From NCBI GenBank assembly GCA_963932465.1, contig OZ010799.1, positions 159,708,761 to 159,772,760 of the forward strand: DNA of 64,000 nt. The letters run 5' to 3'. Positions within the stretch are counted from its first letter, which is position 1; each line of letters begins with the position of its first letter. Shown piece after piece: positions 1 through 11,788 of this stretch. A model generated the notes under the pieces. It was not told where the DNA came from, did no database searches, and saw nothing but the letters and a program-made list of their open reading frames with translations. A program made the translations under genes and the position numbers. The DNA is from Maratus speciosus (taxonomy: Eukaryota > Arthropoda > Arachnida > Araneae > Salticidae).

Positions 1-64
1 ATATTTTAAATGAAAATCAAATTTCAAATTAATATACTTAAAAGGCGCAAAGGCCAACCTAGTG

Positions 65-69
65 AAAAA
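65..69 (-). terminator. Pol III-type T5 terminator after the tRNA-like core
   Basis: On the minus strand the acceptor end GGAA is followed by TC and then TTTTT, the minimal RNA polymerase III terminator, at the distance typical of real tRNA genes. Subtype B keeps the T5 run (GGAATATTTTT). Some units have lost it: those with G at 11,783, 28,100 and 34,301, and those with T at 16,026 and 38,544. One example is listed here for the whole array. Confidence 0.55.
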
Positions 70-71
70 GA

Positions 72-142
72 TTCCATGCCGGGTTTCGAACCCGGTCTAT
101 CAGTATAGGGTATTGACGTTCTACCGACAAAACCACAAGGAA
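72..142 (-). ncRNA. tRNA-like cloverleaf, subtype A unit (first copy in window)
   Basis: Read on the minus strand, the 71 bases fold with canonical tRNA geometry: acceptor TTCCTTG/CATGGAA (6 of 7 pairs, T-T mismatch at 5:68), T8, D stem GTTT/GAAC with an 8-nt loop holding G18G19 and A21, anticodon stem TCAAT/ACTGA (4 of 5), 7-nt loop ACCCTAT, 4-nt variable loop, T stem CCGGG/CCCGG and a 7-nt loop starting TTCGA. Most units match the Pol III box B consensus GGTTCGANTCC perfectly; this copy has one T-loop change. The A-box region TGGTTTTGTCGG fits TRGCNNARYNGG at 10 of 12 positions. The universal T33 is absent and position 1 is T, so it is unlikely to be a translating tRNA. A tRNA-derived, SINE-like or decayed tRNA origin is the simplest reading. 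Transcription is not shown by sequence. Confidence 0.75.
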
Positions 143-203
143 CGATACTCAGCCTGGAACTTTTCACTATTACAGGTTGGCAAGGCAAGAAACGCAACAC
201 AAG

Positions 204-219
204 ATGGAATATTTTCCAT
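204..219. other. Short hairpin ATGGAA-TATT-TTCCAT in each unit (first copy)
   Basis: A perfect 6-bp stem with a 4-nt loop lies about 60 bp beyond the tRNA-like core in nearly every unit. Its TTCCAT arm equals most of the TTCCATG that forms the 3' acceptor strand of the tRNA-like element, so alternative pairing between the two is possible. Some units break the stem, for example those reading ATTTACCATG near 3,479, 6,744, 24,331 and 30,531. Function unknown. Confidence 0.5.
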
Positions 220-1702
220 GAGCCACCGACATGGGGCAAACGCAGACACTTAATTAAATCCAGCATCGATTGAATCTATATTAATATTTGGACATTTTTC
301 CAGAGAGAAACATTCGCCTTGCATACAATATTTTAAATGAAAATCAAATTTCAAATTAATATACTTAAAAGGCGAAAAGGCCAACCTAGTGAAAAAGATT
401 CCATGCCGGGACTCGAACCCGGTCTATCAGTATAGGGTATTGACGTTCTACCGACAAAACCACAAGGAACGATACCCAGCCTGGAACTTTTCACTATTAC
501 AGGTTGGAAAGGCTACAAACGCAGCACCAGATGGAATATTTTCCGTGAGCCACCGACATGAGGCAAACACAGACACTTAATTAAATCCAACATCGATTGA
601 ACCTGTATTAATATTTGGACATTTTTCCAGACAGAAACATTCGCTTTGCATACAATATTTCAAATGAAAATCAAATTTCAAATTATTACTTAAAAGGCGC
701 AAAGGCCAACCTAGTGAAAAATATTCCATGCTGGGACTCGAACCCGGTCTATCAGTATAGGGTATTGACGTTCTACCGACAAAACCACAAGGAACGATAC
801 CCAGCCTGGAACTTTTCACTATTACAGGTTGGCAAGGCAAGAAACGCAACACAAGATGGAATATTTTCCATGAGCCACCGACATGGGGCAAACGCAGACA
901 CTTAATTAAATCCAGCATCGATTGAATCTATATTAATATTTGGACATTTTTCCAGAGAGAAACATTCGCCTTGCATACAATATTTTAAATGAAAATCAAA
1001 TTTCAAATTAATATACTTAAAAGGCGCAAAGGCCAACCTAGTGAAAAAGATTCCATGCCGGGACTCGAACCCGGTCTATCAGTATAGAGTATTGATGTTC
1101 TACCGACAAAACCACAAGGAACGATACCCAGCCTGGAACTTTTCACTATTACAGGTTGGCAAGGCAAGAAACGCAACACAAGATGGAATATTTTCCATGA
1201 GCCACCGACATAGGGCAAACGCAGACACTTAATTAAATCCAGCATCGATTGAATCTATATTAATATTTGGAAATTTTTCCAGAGAGAAACATTCGCCTTG
1301 CATACAATATTTTAAATGAAAATCAAATTTCAAATTAATATACTTAAAAGGCGCAAAGGCCAACCTAGTGAAAAAGATTCCATGCCGGGATTCGAACCCG
1401 GTCTATCAGTATAGGGTATTGACGTTCTACCGACAAAACCACAAGGAACGATACCCAGCCTGGAACTTTTCACTATTACAGGTTGGCAAGGCAACAAACG
1501 CAGCACAAGATGGAATATTTTCCGTGAGCCACCGACATGGGGCAAACACAGACACTTAATTAAATCCAACATCGATTGAACCTATATTAATATTTGGAAA
1601 TTTTTCCAGAGAGAAACATTCGCCTTGCATACAATATTTCAAATGAAAATCAAATTTCAAATTATTACTTAAAATGCGCAAAAGCCAACCTAGTGAAAAA
1701 TA

Positions 1703-1773
1703 TTCCATGCCGGGACTCGAACCCGGTCTATCAGTATAGGGTATTGACGTTCTACCGACAAAACCACAAGGAA
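1703..1773 (-). ncRNA. tRNA-like cloverleaf, subtype B unit (example)
   Basis: This has the same 71-nt cloverleaf as subtype A, in a unit whose head is TTTCAAATG and whose 3' trailer reads GGAATATTTTT on the minus strand. Distance from the preceding core is 325 bp instead of 327. T stem, T loop and box B are intact. Subtype B units are interspersed among A units, often as the partner following a unit with GCAACAAACGCAGC, so A and B travel together in higher-order blocks. Confidence 0.7.
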
Positions 1774-3407
1774 CGATACCCAGCCTGGAACTTTTCACTA
1801 TTACAGGTTGGCAAGGCAAGAAACGCAACAAAAGATGGAGTATTTTCCATGAGCCACCGACATGGGGCAAACGCAGACACTTAATTAAATCCAGCATCGA
1901 TTGAATCTATATTAATATTTGGACATTTTTCCAGAGAGAAACATTCGCCTTGCATACAATATTTTAAATGAAAATCAAATTTCAAATTAATATACTTAAA
2001 AGGCGCAAAGGCCAACCTAGTGAAAAAGATTCCATGCCGGGACTCGAACCCGGTATATCAGTATAGGGTATTGACGTTCTACCGACAAAACCACAAGGAA
2101 CGATACCCAGCCTGGAACTTTTCACTATTACAGGTTGGCAAGGCAAGAAACGCAACACAAGATGGAATATTTTCCATGAGCCACGGACATGGGTCAAACG
2201 CAGACACTTAATTTAATCCAGCATCGATTGAATCTATATTAATATTTGGACATTTTTCCAGAGAGAAACATTCGCCTTGCATACAATATTTTAAATGAAA
2301 ATCAAATTTCAAATTAATATACTTAAAAGGCGCAAAGGCCAACCTACTGAAAAAGATTCCATGCCGGGACTCGAACCCGGTCTATCAGTATAGGGTATTG
2401 ACGTTCTACCGACAAAACCACAAGGAACGATACCCAGCCTGGAACTTTTCACTATTACAGGTTGGCAAAGCAAGTAACGCAACACAAGATGGAACATTTT
2501 CCATGAGCCACGGACATGGGGAAAACGCAGACACTTAATTAAATCCAGCATCGATTGAATCTATATTAATATTTGGACATTTATCCAGAGAGAAACATTC
2601 GCCTTGCATACAATATTTTAAATGAAAATCAAATTTCAAATTAATATACTTAAAAGGCGCAAAGGCCAACCTAGTGAAAAAGATTCCATGCCGGGACTCG
2701 AACCCGGTCTATCAGTATAGGGTATTGATGTTCTACCGACAAAACCACAAGGAACGATACCCAGCCTGGAACTTTTCACTATTACAGGTTGGCAAGGCAA
2801 GAAACGCAACACAAGATGGAATATTTTCCATGAGCCACCGACATGGGGCAAACGCAGACACTTAATTAAATCCAGCATCGATTGAATCTATATTAATATT
2901 TCGACATTTTTCCAGAGAGAAACATTCGCCTTGCATACAATATTTTAAATGAAAATCAAATTTCAAATTAATATACTTAAAAGGCGCAAAGGCCAACCTA
3001 GTGAAAAAGATTCCACGCCGGGACTCGAACCCGGTCTATCAGTATAGGGTATTGAAGTTCTACCGACAAAAACACAAGGAACGATACCCAGCCTGGAAAT
3101 TTTCACTATTAAGGTTGGCAAGGCAAGAAACGCAACACAAGATGGAATATTTTCCATGAGCCACCGACATGGGGCAAACGCAGACACTTAATTAAATCCA
3201 GCATCGATTGAATCTATATTAATATTTGGACAATTTTCCAGAGAGAAACATTCGCCTTGCATACAATATTTTAAATGAAAATCAAATTTCAAATTAATAT
3301 ACTTAAAAGGCGCAAAGGCCAACCTAGTGAAAAAGATTCCATGCCGGGACTCGAACCCGGTCTATCAGTATAGGGTATTGATGTTCTACCGACAAAACCA
3401 CAAGGAA

Positions 3408-5553
3408 CGATACCCAGCCTGGAACTTTTCACTATTACAGGTTGGCAAGGCAAGAAACGCAACACAAGATGGAATATTTACCATGAGCCACCGACATGGG
3501 GCAAACGCAGACACTTAATTAAATCCAGCATCGATTGAATCTATATTAATATTTGGACATTTTTCCAGAGAGAAACATTCGCCTTGCATACAATATTTTA
3601 AATGAAAATCAAATTTCAAATTAATATACTTAAAAGGCGCAAAGGCCAACCTAGTGAAAAAGATTCCATGCCGGGATTCGAACCCGGTCTATCAGTATAG
3701 GGTATTGACGTTCTACCGACAAAACCACAAGGAACGATACCCAGCCTGGAACTTTTCACTATTACAGGTTGGCAAGGCAAGAAACGCAACACAAGATGGA
3801 ATATTTTCCATGAACCACGGACATGGGTCAAACGCAGACACTTAATTTAATCCAGCATCGATTGAATCTATATTAATATTTGGACATTTTTCCAGAGAGA
3901 AACATTCGCCTTGCATACAATATTTTAAATGAAAATCAAATTTCAAATTAATATACTTAAAAGGCGCAAAGGCCAACCTAGTGAAAAAGATTCCATGCCG
4001 GGACTCGAACCCGGTCTATCAGTATAGGGTATTGACGTTCTACCGACAAAACCACAAGGAACGATACCCAGCCTGGAACTTTTCACTATTACAGGTTGGC
4101 AAGGCAAGTAACGCAACACAAGATGGAACATTTTCCATGAGCCACGGACATGGGGCAAACGCAGACACTTAATTAAATCCAGCATCGATTGAATCTATAT
4201 TAATATTTGGACATTTATCCAGAGAGAAACATTCGCCTTGCATACAATATTTTAAATGAAAATCAAATTTCAAATTAATATACTTAAAAGGCGCAAAGGC
4301 CAACCTAGTGAAAAAGATTCCATGCCGGGACTCGAACCCGGTCTATCAGTATAGGGTATTGATGTTCTACCGACAAAACCACAAGGAACGATACCCAGCC
4401 TGGAACTTTTCACTATTACAGGTTGGCAAGGCAAGAAACGCAACACAAGATGGAATATTTTCCATGAGCCACGGACATGGGGCAAACGCAGACACTTAAT
4501 TAAATCCAGCATCGATTGAATCTATATTAATATTTGGACATTTTTCCAGAGAGAAACATTCGCCTTGCATACAATATTTTAAATGAAAATCAAATTTCAA
4601 ATTAATATACTTAAAAGGCGCAAAGGCCAACCTAGTGAAAAAGATTCCATGCCGGGACTCGAACCCGGTCTATCAGTATAGGGTATTGATGTTCTACCGA
4701 CAAAACCACAAGGAACGATACCCAGCCTGGAACTTTTCACTATTACAGGTTGGCAAGGCAAGAAACGCAACACAAGATGGAATATTTTCCATGAGCCACC
4801 GACATAGGGCAAACGCAGACACTTAATTAAATCCAGCATCGATTGAATCTATATTAATATTTGGAAATTTTTCCAGAGAGAAACATTCGCCTTGCATACA
4901 ATATTTTAAATGAAAATCAAATTTCAAATTAATATACTTAAAAGGCGCAAAGGCCAACCTAGTGAAAAAGATTCCATGCCGGGATTCGAACCCGGTCTAT
5001 CAGTATAGGGTATTGACGTTCTACCGACAAAACCACAAGGAAGGATACCCAGCCTGGAACTTTTCACTATTACAGGTTGGCAAGGCAACAAACGCAGCAC
5101 AAGATGGAATATTTTCCGTGAGCCACCGACATGGGGCAAACACAGACACTTAATTAAATCCAACATCGATTGAACCTATATTAATATTTGGAAATTTTTC
5201 CAGAGAGAAACATTCGCCTTGCATACAATATTTCAAATGAAAATCAAATTTCAAATTATTACTTAAAATGCGCAAAAGCCAACCTAGTGAAAAATATTCC
5301 ATGCCGGGACTCGAACCCGGTCTATCAGTATAGGGTATTGACGTTCTACCGACAAAACCACAAGGAACGATACCCAGCCTGGAACTTTTCACTATTACAG
5401 GTTGGCAAGGCAAGAAACGCAACACAAGATGGAATATTTTCCATGAGCCACCGACATGGGGCAAACGCAGACACTTAATTAAATCCAGCATCGATTGAAT
5501 CTATATTAATATTTGGACATTTTTCCAGAGAGAAACATTCGCCTTGCATACAA
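3408..5553. repeat. Higher-order block H1, copy 1 (partner 6,673-8,818)
   Basis: A run of satellite units recurs 3,265 bp (10 units) downstream in the same order with the same diagnostic variants, such as TTTACCATG followed by TGAACCACGG, CATAGGGC and an AAAAGCC subtype B unit. At least one difference is visible (G at 5,043, C at 8,308, in AAGGATACCC versus AACGATACCC). Left limit is approximate. Confidence 0.75.
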
Positions 5554-6672
5554 TATTTTAAATGAAAATCAAATTTCAAATTAATATACTTAAAAGGCGC
5601 AAAGGCCAACCTAGTGAAAAAGATTCCATGCCGGGACTCGAACCCGGTCTATCAGTATAGGGTATTGATGTTCTACCGACAAAACCACAAGGAACGATAC
5701 CAGCCTGGAACTTTTCACTATTACAGTTTGGCAAGGCAAGAAACGCAACACAAGATGGAATATTTTCCATGAGCCACCGACATGGGGCAAACGCAGACAC
5801 TTAATTAAATCCAGCATCGATTGAATCTATATTAATATTTGGACATTTTTCCAGAGAGAAAAATTCGCCTTGCATACAATATTTTAAATGAAAATCAAAT
5901 TTCAAATTAATATACTTAAAAGGCGCAAAGGCCAACCTAGTGAAAAAGATTCCATGCCGGGATTCGAACCCGGTCTATCAGTATAGGGTATTGACGTTCT
6001 ACCGACAAAACCACAAGGAACGATACCCAGCCTGGAACTTTTCACTATTACATGTTGGCAAGGCAACAAACGCAGCACAAGATGGAATATTTTCCGTGAG
6101 CCACCGACATGGGGCAAACTCAGACACTTAATTAAATCCAACATCGATTGAACCTATATTAATATTTGGAAATTTTTCCAGAGAGAAACATTCGCCTTGC
6201 ATACAATATTTCAAATGAAAATCAAATTTCAAATTATTACTTAAAATGCGCAAAGGCCAACCTAGTGAAAAATATTCCATGCCGGGACTCGAACCCGGTC
6301 TATCAGTATAGGGTATTGACGTTCTACCGACAAAACCACAAGGAACGATACCCAGCCTGGAACTTTTCACTATTACAGGTTGGCAAGGCAAGAAACGCAA
6401 CACAAGATGGAATATTTTCCATGAGCCACCGACATGGGGCAAACGCAGACACTTAATTAAATCCAGCATCGATTGAATCTATATTAATATTTGGACATTT
6501 TTCCAGAGAGAAACATTCGCCTTGCATACAATATTTTAAATGAAAATCAAATTTCAAATTAATATACTTAAAAGGCGCAAAGGCCAACCTAGTGAAAAAG
6601 ATTCCACGCCGGGACTCGAACCCGGTCTATCAGTATAGGGTATTGAAGTTCTACCGACAAAAACACAAGGAA

Positions 6673-8818
6673 CGATACCCAGCCTGGAACTTTTCACTAT
6701 TACAGGTTGGCAAGGCAAGAAACGCAACACAAGATGGAATATTTACCATGAGCCACCGACATGGGGCAAACGCAGACACTTAATTAAATCCAGCATCGAT
6801 TGAATCTATATTAATATTTGGACATTTTTCCAGAGAGAAACATTCGCCTTGCATACAATATTTTAAATGAAAATCAAATTTCAAATTAATATACTTAAAA
6901 GGCGCAAAGGCCAACCTAGTGAAAAAGATTCCATGCCGGGATTCGAACCCGGTCTATCAGTATAGGGTATTGACGTTCTACCGACAAAACCACAAGGAAC
7001 GATACCCAGCCTGGAACTTTTCACTATTACAGGTTGGCAAGGCAAGAAACGCAACACAAGATGGAATATTTTCCATGAACCACGGACATGGGTCAAACGC
7101 AGACACTTAATTTAATCCAGCATCGATTGAATCTATATTAATATTTGGACATTTTTCCAGAGAGAAACATTCGCCTTGCATACAATATTTTAAATGAAAA
7201 TCAAATTTCAAATTAATATACTTAAAAGGCGCAAAGGCCAACCTAGTGAAAAAGATTCCATGCCGGGACTCGAACCCGGTCTATCAGTATAGGGTATTGA
7301 CGTTCTACCGACAAAACCACAAGGAACGATACCCAGCCTGGAACTTTTCACTATTACAGGTTGGCAAGGCAAGTAACGCAACACAAGATGGAACATTTTC
7401 CATGAGCCACGGACATGGGGCAAACGCAGACACTTAATTAAATCCAGCATCGATTGAATCTATATTAATATTTGGACATTTATCCAGAGAGAAACATTCG
7501 CCTTGCATACAATATTTTAAATGAAAATCAAATTTCAAATTAATATACTTAAAAGGCGCAAAGGCCAACCTAGTGAAAAAGATTCCATGCCGGGACTCGA
7601 ACCCGGTCTATCAGTATAGGGTATTGATGTTCTACCGACAAAACCACAAGGAACGATACCCAGCCTGGAACTTTTCACTATTACAGGTTGGCAAGGCAAG
7701 AAACGCAACACAAGATGGAATATTTTCCATGAGCCACGGACATGGGGCAAACGCAGACACTTAATTAAATCCAGCATCGATTGAATCTATATTAATATTT
7801 GGACATTTTTCCAGAGAGAAACATTCGCCTTGCATACAATATTTTAAATGAAAATCAAATTTCAAATTAATATACTTAAAAGGCGCAAAGGCCAACCTAG
7901 TGAAAAAGATTCCATGCCGGGACTCGAACCCGGTCTATCAGTATAGGGTATTGATGTTCTACCGACAAAACCACAAGGAACGATACCCAGCCTGGAACTT
8001 TTCACTATTACAGGTTGGCAAGGCAAGAAACGCAACACAAGATGGAATATTTTCCATGAGCCACCGACATAGGGCAAACGCAGACACTTAATTAAATCCA
8101 GCATCGATTGAATCTATATTAATATTTGGAAATTTTTCCAGAGAGAAACATTCGCCTTGCATACAATATTTTAAATGAAAATCAAATTTCAAATTAATAT
8201 ACTTAAAAGGCGCAAAGGCCAACCTAGTGAAAAAGATTCCATGCCGGGATTCGAACCCGGTCTATCAGTATAGGGTATTGACGTTCTACCGACAAAACCA
8301 CAAGGAACGATACCCAGCCTGGAACTTTTCACTATTACAGGTTGGCAAGGCAACAAACGCAGCACAAGATGGAATATTTTCCGTGAGCCACCGACATGGG
8401 GCAAACACAGACACTTAATTAAATCCAACATCGATTGAACCTATATTAATATTTGGAAATTTTTCCAGAGAGAAACATTCGCCTTGCATACAATATTTCA
8501 AATGAAAATCAAATTTCAAATTATTACTTAAAATGCGCAAAAGCCAACCTAGTGAAAAATATTCCATGCCGGGACTCGAACCCGGTCTATCAGTATAGGG
8601 TATTGACGTTCTACCGACAAAACCACAAGGAACGATACCCAGCCTGGAACTTTTCACTATTACAGGTTGGCAAGGCAAGAAACGCAACACAAGATGGAAT
8701 ATTTTCCATGAGCCACCGACATGGGGCAAACGCAGACACTTAATTAAATCCAGCATCGATTGAATCTATATTAATATTTGGACATTTTTCCAGAGAGAAA
8801 CATTCGCCTTGCATACAA
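6673..8818. repeat. Higher-order block H1, copy 2 (truncated by Helitron)
   Basis: Same unit order as 3,408-5,553 at offset 3,265. It stops at the Helitron boundary. In copy 1 the next unit is one carrying a 1-bp deletion (ACGATACCAG, near 5,697), and that unit is absent after copy 2. Confidence 0.75.
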
Positions 8819-8854
8819 TCTCTCTATTCTAAAAAAAAGTAACTCCCGCTGTCA

Positions 8855-8878
8855 CCGCCGCCGCCGCCGCCGCCGCCG
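8855..8878. repeat. (CCG)8 microsatellite
   Basis: Eight perfect CCG triplets lie 36 bp inside the Helitron 5' end. They are strikingly GC-rich against the AT-rich element and array. Confidence 0.95.
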
Positions 8879-9332
8879 GTTTTGAATTTTTTGTGACCGG
8901 AGGTCTTTCTTCGTTAATATTAAGAAAAATAATGCATACAAAAATATGAAAATTGGTAGTATTATACAGAAATGATTGATAAACACGCTGATGAAGACAG
9001 TTTTCAAATCGAAGAATTATTTTAAGAGATATTTAATGCTAAAGTTGGACAAAATCGTCCCATTAAAAAAGTTTTATAGGAGCAAAAACTATACATCGGA
9101 ATTTAATACTTTTTAGATCATTTTATACGTTATAATTTCCCGGTGTGCAGAATTAATTTATTTTTTAATTTGACTCATTTTTCGAGGTTTCATTTCTATT
9201 TTAAATTCAAATTTTCAGCATTTCGAGAGATATTTTTTTACTTATTTCAGAAAATTGTACTAATTTAACCTGTTGCCAAACTGTATAAACAACGGAAACA
9301 ATAATGCTTGTTTTAAATTAAAAATTTATTTA

Positions 9333-9701
9333 CACGTGACTATTATAAACAGAAAAGAAAAACTTTCAAATTAGAATTAAATAATTACGTATTAAAAAGC
9401 AGGAACTTATTGAAAATTACTTCATCTATAATTACACGTGAATTTTAACAGAGAAAGAATATTGTAAAGTAATAAATTCATTAACATGTGTTAGAAGTCT
9501 TAAATAGGAGAAATTACATCACATTTACGTCACATTGCACTTTTTACGGAAAATGAACAAAAAATAATATTGCAAAATAGTAGTTTAAATTTAAAAATAG
9601 CGCGAGACATTTACTTGATATTTTGAGATGAACTTTTCAACTATTTTTTTTTTTGGACAGCGCAAATAATATTTTATTTCTAATAAAAGCATTTTCACGT
9701 G
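9333..9701. repeat. Degenerate internal Helitron subrepeats centred on CACGTG
   Basis: CACGTGA followed by an AT-rich tract and a purine-rich AGAAAAGAAA-like tract occurs at 9,333, 9,435 and 9,696. Each copy is associated with a nearby AAAATTAC-type segment. Copies are diverged, suggesting old internal duplication. CACGTG is also an E-box, but no regulatory role can be claimed. Confidence 0.5.
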
Positions 9702-10055
9702 AATATTAAAAAGGGAAAGAAAAGTTTGGTGAAAATTACGTCAGATTAAAAACGATATATTTAAAATGTTTTATTTAAAAGGACTTTCTTTTCGCTTTGT
9801 TAAAAAATACCGGGCGACAAAGACTCTGTTTACTTAATTCCTTTTATATTAGATGATTTTGAAATGCCACTGTATCTTTTAACAGCAGCTGATTTTTCCG
9901 TAAAATTCCCCAATCAAAGAGAAATGAATAGAAACCCGTTTATAGGGAGATCGCATTTGTTTTTTTAATTATAATTCAATCTTCCAAAAAAATTCAATTA
10001 AAGTCGATCAAATTAGCGTGCTTTTAGAGACTGCAGTGTCTGAACGGGGGGTTGG

Positions 10056-10088
10056 CGAGCGTAGCTCGTAGGGGGCCGAGCCCCCTAG
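10056..10088 (+). other. Helitron 3' terminal hairpins and CTAG end
   Basis: The first stem is CGAGC/GCTCG with a GTA loop (10,056-10,068). The second is AGGGGGC/GCCCCCT with a CGA loop (10,070-10,086). The terminal CTAG occupies 10,085-10,088. A GC-rich 3' hairpin is the transposition-termination signal expected for Helitrons. Confidence 0.85.
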
Positions 10089-11788
10089 TATTTTAAATGA
10101 AAATCAAATTTCAAATTAATATACTTAAAAGGCGCAAAGGCCAACCTAGTGAAAAAGATTCCATGCCGGGATTCGAACCCGGTCTATCAGTATAGGGTAT
10201 TGACGTTCTACCGACAAAACCACAAGGAACGATACCCAGCCTGGAACTTTTCACTATTACAGGTTGGCAAGGCAACAAACGCAGCACAAGATGGAATATT
10301 TTCCGTGAGCCACCGACATGGGGCAAACTCAGACACTTAATTAAATCCAACATCGATTGAACCTATATTAATATTTGGAAATTTTTCCAGAGAGAAACAT
10401 TCGCCTTGCATACAATATTTCAAATGAAAATCAAATTTCAAATTATTACTTAAAATGCGCAAAGGCCAACCTAGTGAAAAATATTCCATGCCGGGACTCG
10501 AACCCGGTCTATCAGTATAGGGTATTGACGTTCTACCGACAAAACCACAAGGAACGATACCCAGCCTGGAACTTTTCACTATTACAGGTTGGCAAGGCAA
10601 GAAACGCAACACAAGATGGAATATTTTCCATGAGCCACCGACATGGGGCAAACGCAGACACTTAATTAAATCCAGCATCGATTGAATCTATATTAATATT
10701 TGGACATTTTTCCAGAGAGAAACATTCGCCTTGCATACAATATTTTAAATGAAAATCAAATTTCAAATTAATATACTTAAAAGGCGCAAAGGCCAACCTA
10801 GTGAAAAAGATTCCACGCCGGGACTCGAACCCGGTCTATCAGTATAGGGTATTGAAGTTCTACCGACAAAAACACAAGGAACGATACCCAGCCTGGAAAT
10901 TTTCACTATTAAGGTTGGCAAGGCAAGAAACGCAACACAAGATGGAATATTTTCCATGAGCCACCGACATGGGGCAAACGCAGACACTTAATTAAATCCA
11001 GCATCGATTGAATCTATATTAATATTTGGACAATTTTCCAGAGAGAAACATTCGCCTTGCATACAATATTTTAAATGAAAATCAAATTTCAAATTAATAT
11101 ACTTAAAAGGCGCAAAGGCCAACCTAGTGAAAAAGATTCCATGCCGGGACTCGAACGCGGTCTATCAGTATAGGGTATTGATGTTCTACCGACAAAACCA
11201 CAAGGAACGATACCCAGCCTGGAACTTTTCACTATTACAGGTTGGCAAGGCAAGAAACGCAACACAAGATGGAATATTTTCCATGAGCCACCGACATGGG
11301 GCAAACGCAGACACTTAATTAAATCCAGCATCGATTGAATCTATATTAATATTTGGACATTTTTCCAGAGAGAAACATTCGCCTTGCATACAATATTTTA
11401 AATGAAAATCAAATTTCAAATTAATATACTTAAAAGGCGCAAAGGCCAACCTAGTGAAAAAGATTCCATGCCGGGATTCGAACCCGGTCTATCAGTATAG
11501 GGTATTGACGTTCTACCGACAAAACCACAAGGAACGATACCCAGCCTGGAACTTTTCACTATTACAGGTTGGCAAGGCAACAAACGCAGCACAAGATGGA
11601 ATATTTTCCGTGAGCCACCGACATGGGGCAAACACAGACACTTAATTAAATCCAACATCGATTGAACCTATATTAATATTTGGAAATTTTTCCAGAGAGA
11701 AACATTCGCCTTGCATACAATATTTCAAATGAAAATCAAATTTCAAATTATTACTTAAAATGCGCAAAGGCCAACCTAGTGAGAAATA

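Larger units (their letters stand above)
54..180. repeat. Inverted-repeat arms around the tRNA-like core (first unit shown)
   Basis: The left arm at 54-68 is CCAACCT followed by AGTGAAAA. The right arm at 161-180 is the reverse complement of the same 15 bases with five extra bases between the two blocks. The arms enclose the 71-nt tRNA-like sequence, so a transcript or an extruded single strand could form a long stem topped by a cloverleaf. The arrangement recurs in essentially every unit. It also recurs in the terminal element at 54,149-54,378, where the inverted repeat extends to the ends, which suggests the arms are the inner part of old transposon terminal inverted repeats. Confidence 0.8.
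1..8818. repeat. tRNA-like satellite array, left segment (325-327 bp unit)
   Basis: Head-to-tail tandem repeat that enters from outside the window, so its left boundary is not seen. Most units are 327 bp (subtype A). Subtype B units are 325 bp, with a shorter stretch just before the GCGCAAAGG motif and TTTCAAATG in place of TTTTAAATG. Each unit contains, in order: an AT-rich head (AAATGAAAATCAAATTTC), an inverted-repeat arm (CCAACCT then AGTGAAAA), a minus-strand tRNA-like core, the returning arm (TTTTCACT then AGGTTGG), a short hairpin (ATGGAA / TTCCAT) and a roughly 110-bp AT-rich tail ending in TTGCATA. Units differ from one another mainly by scattered substitutions. Short open frames on both strands are an accident of the repeat and not genes. 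The segment ends exactly where a Helitron is inserted. Confidence 0.97.
8819..10088 (+). mobile_element. Non-autonomous Helitron inserted in the satellite
   Basis: The satellite unit is interrupted between A (8,818) and T (10,089); joining the flanks restores the normal unit with no target-site duplication. The insert begins TCTCTCTATTC and ends with two hairpins and CTAG, matching the Helitron hallmarks 5'-TC, 3' hairpin plus CTRR, and A/T target. It is 1,270 bp, with no ORF resembling a Rep/helicase, so it must depend on an autonomous partner. It carries eight CCG triplets near the 5' end and AT-rich internal sequence with three CACGTG palindromes. One-base boundary ambiguity exists because T follows on both sides; the A/T Helitron rule resolves it. 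Confidence 0.88.

Noticed and set aside
79..100. CENP-B box in the T-arm region (TTCG plus CCGG)
   Set aside because: The TTCG and CGGG elements are present, but the required spacing and the central A do not fit the CENP-B box consensus on either strand.
72..142. A cluster of functional tRNA genes
   Set aside because: The anticodon loop lacks the universal T33, position 1 is T, the acceptor stem has a mismatch in the consensus, and many copies have disrupted boxes. tRNA-like or tRNA-derived is the safer call.
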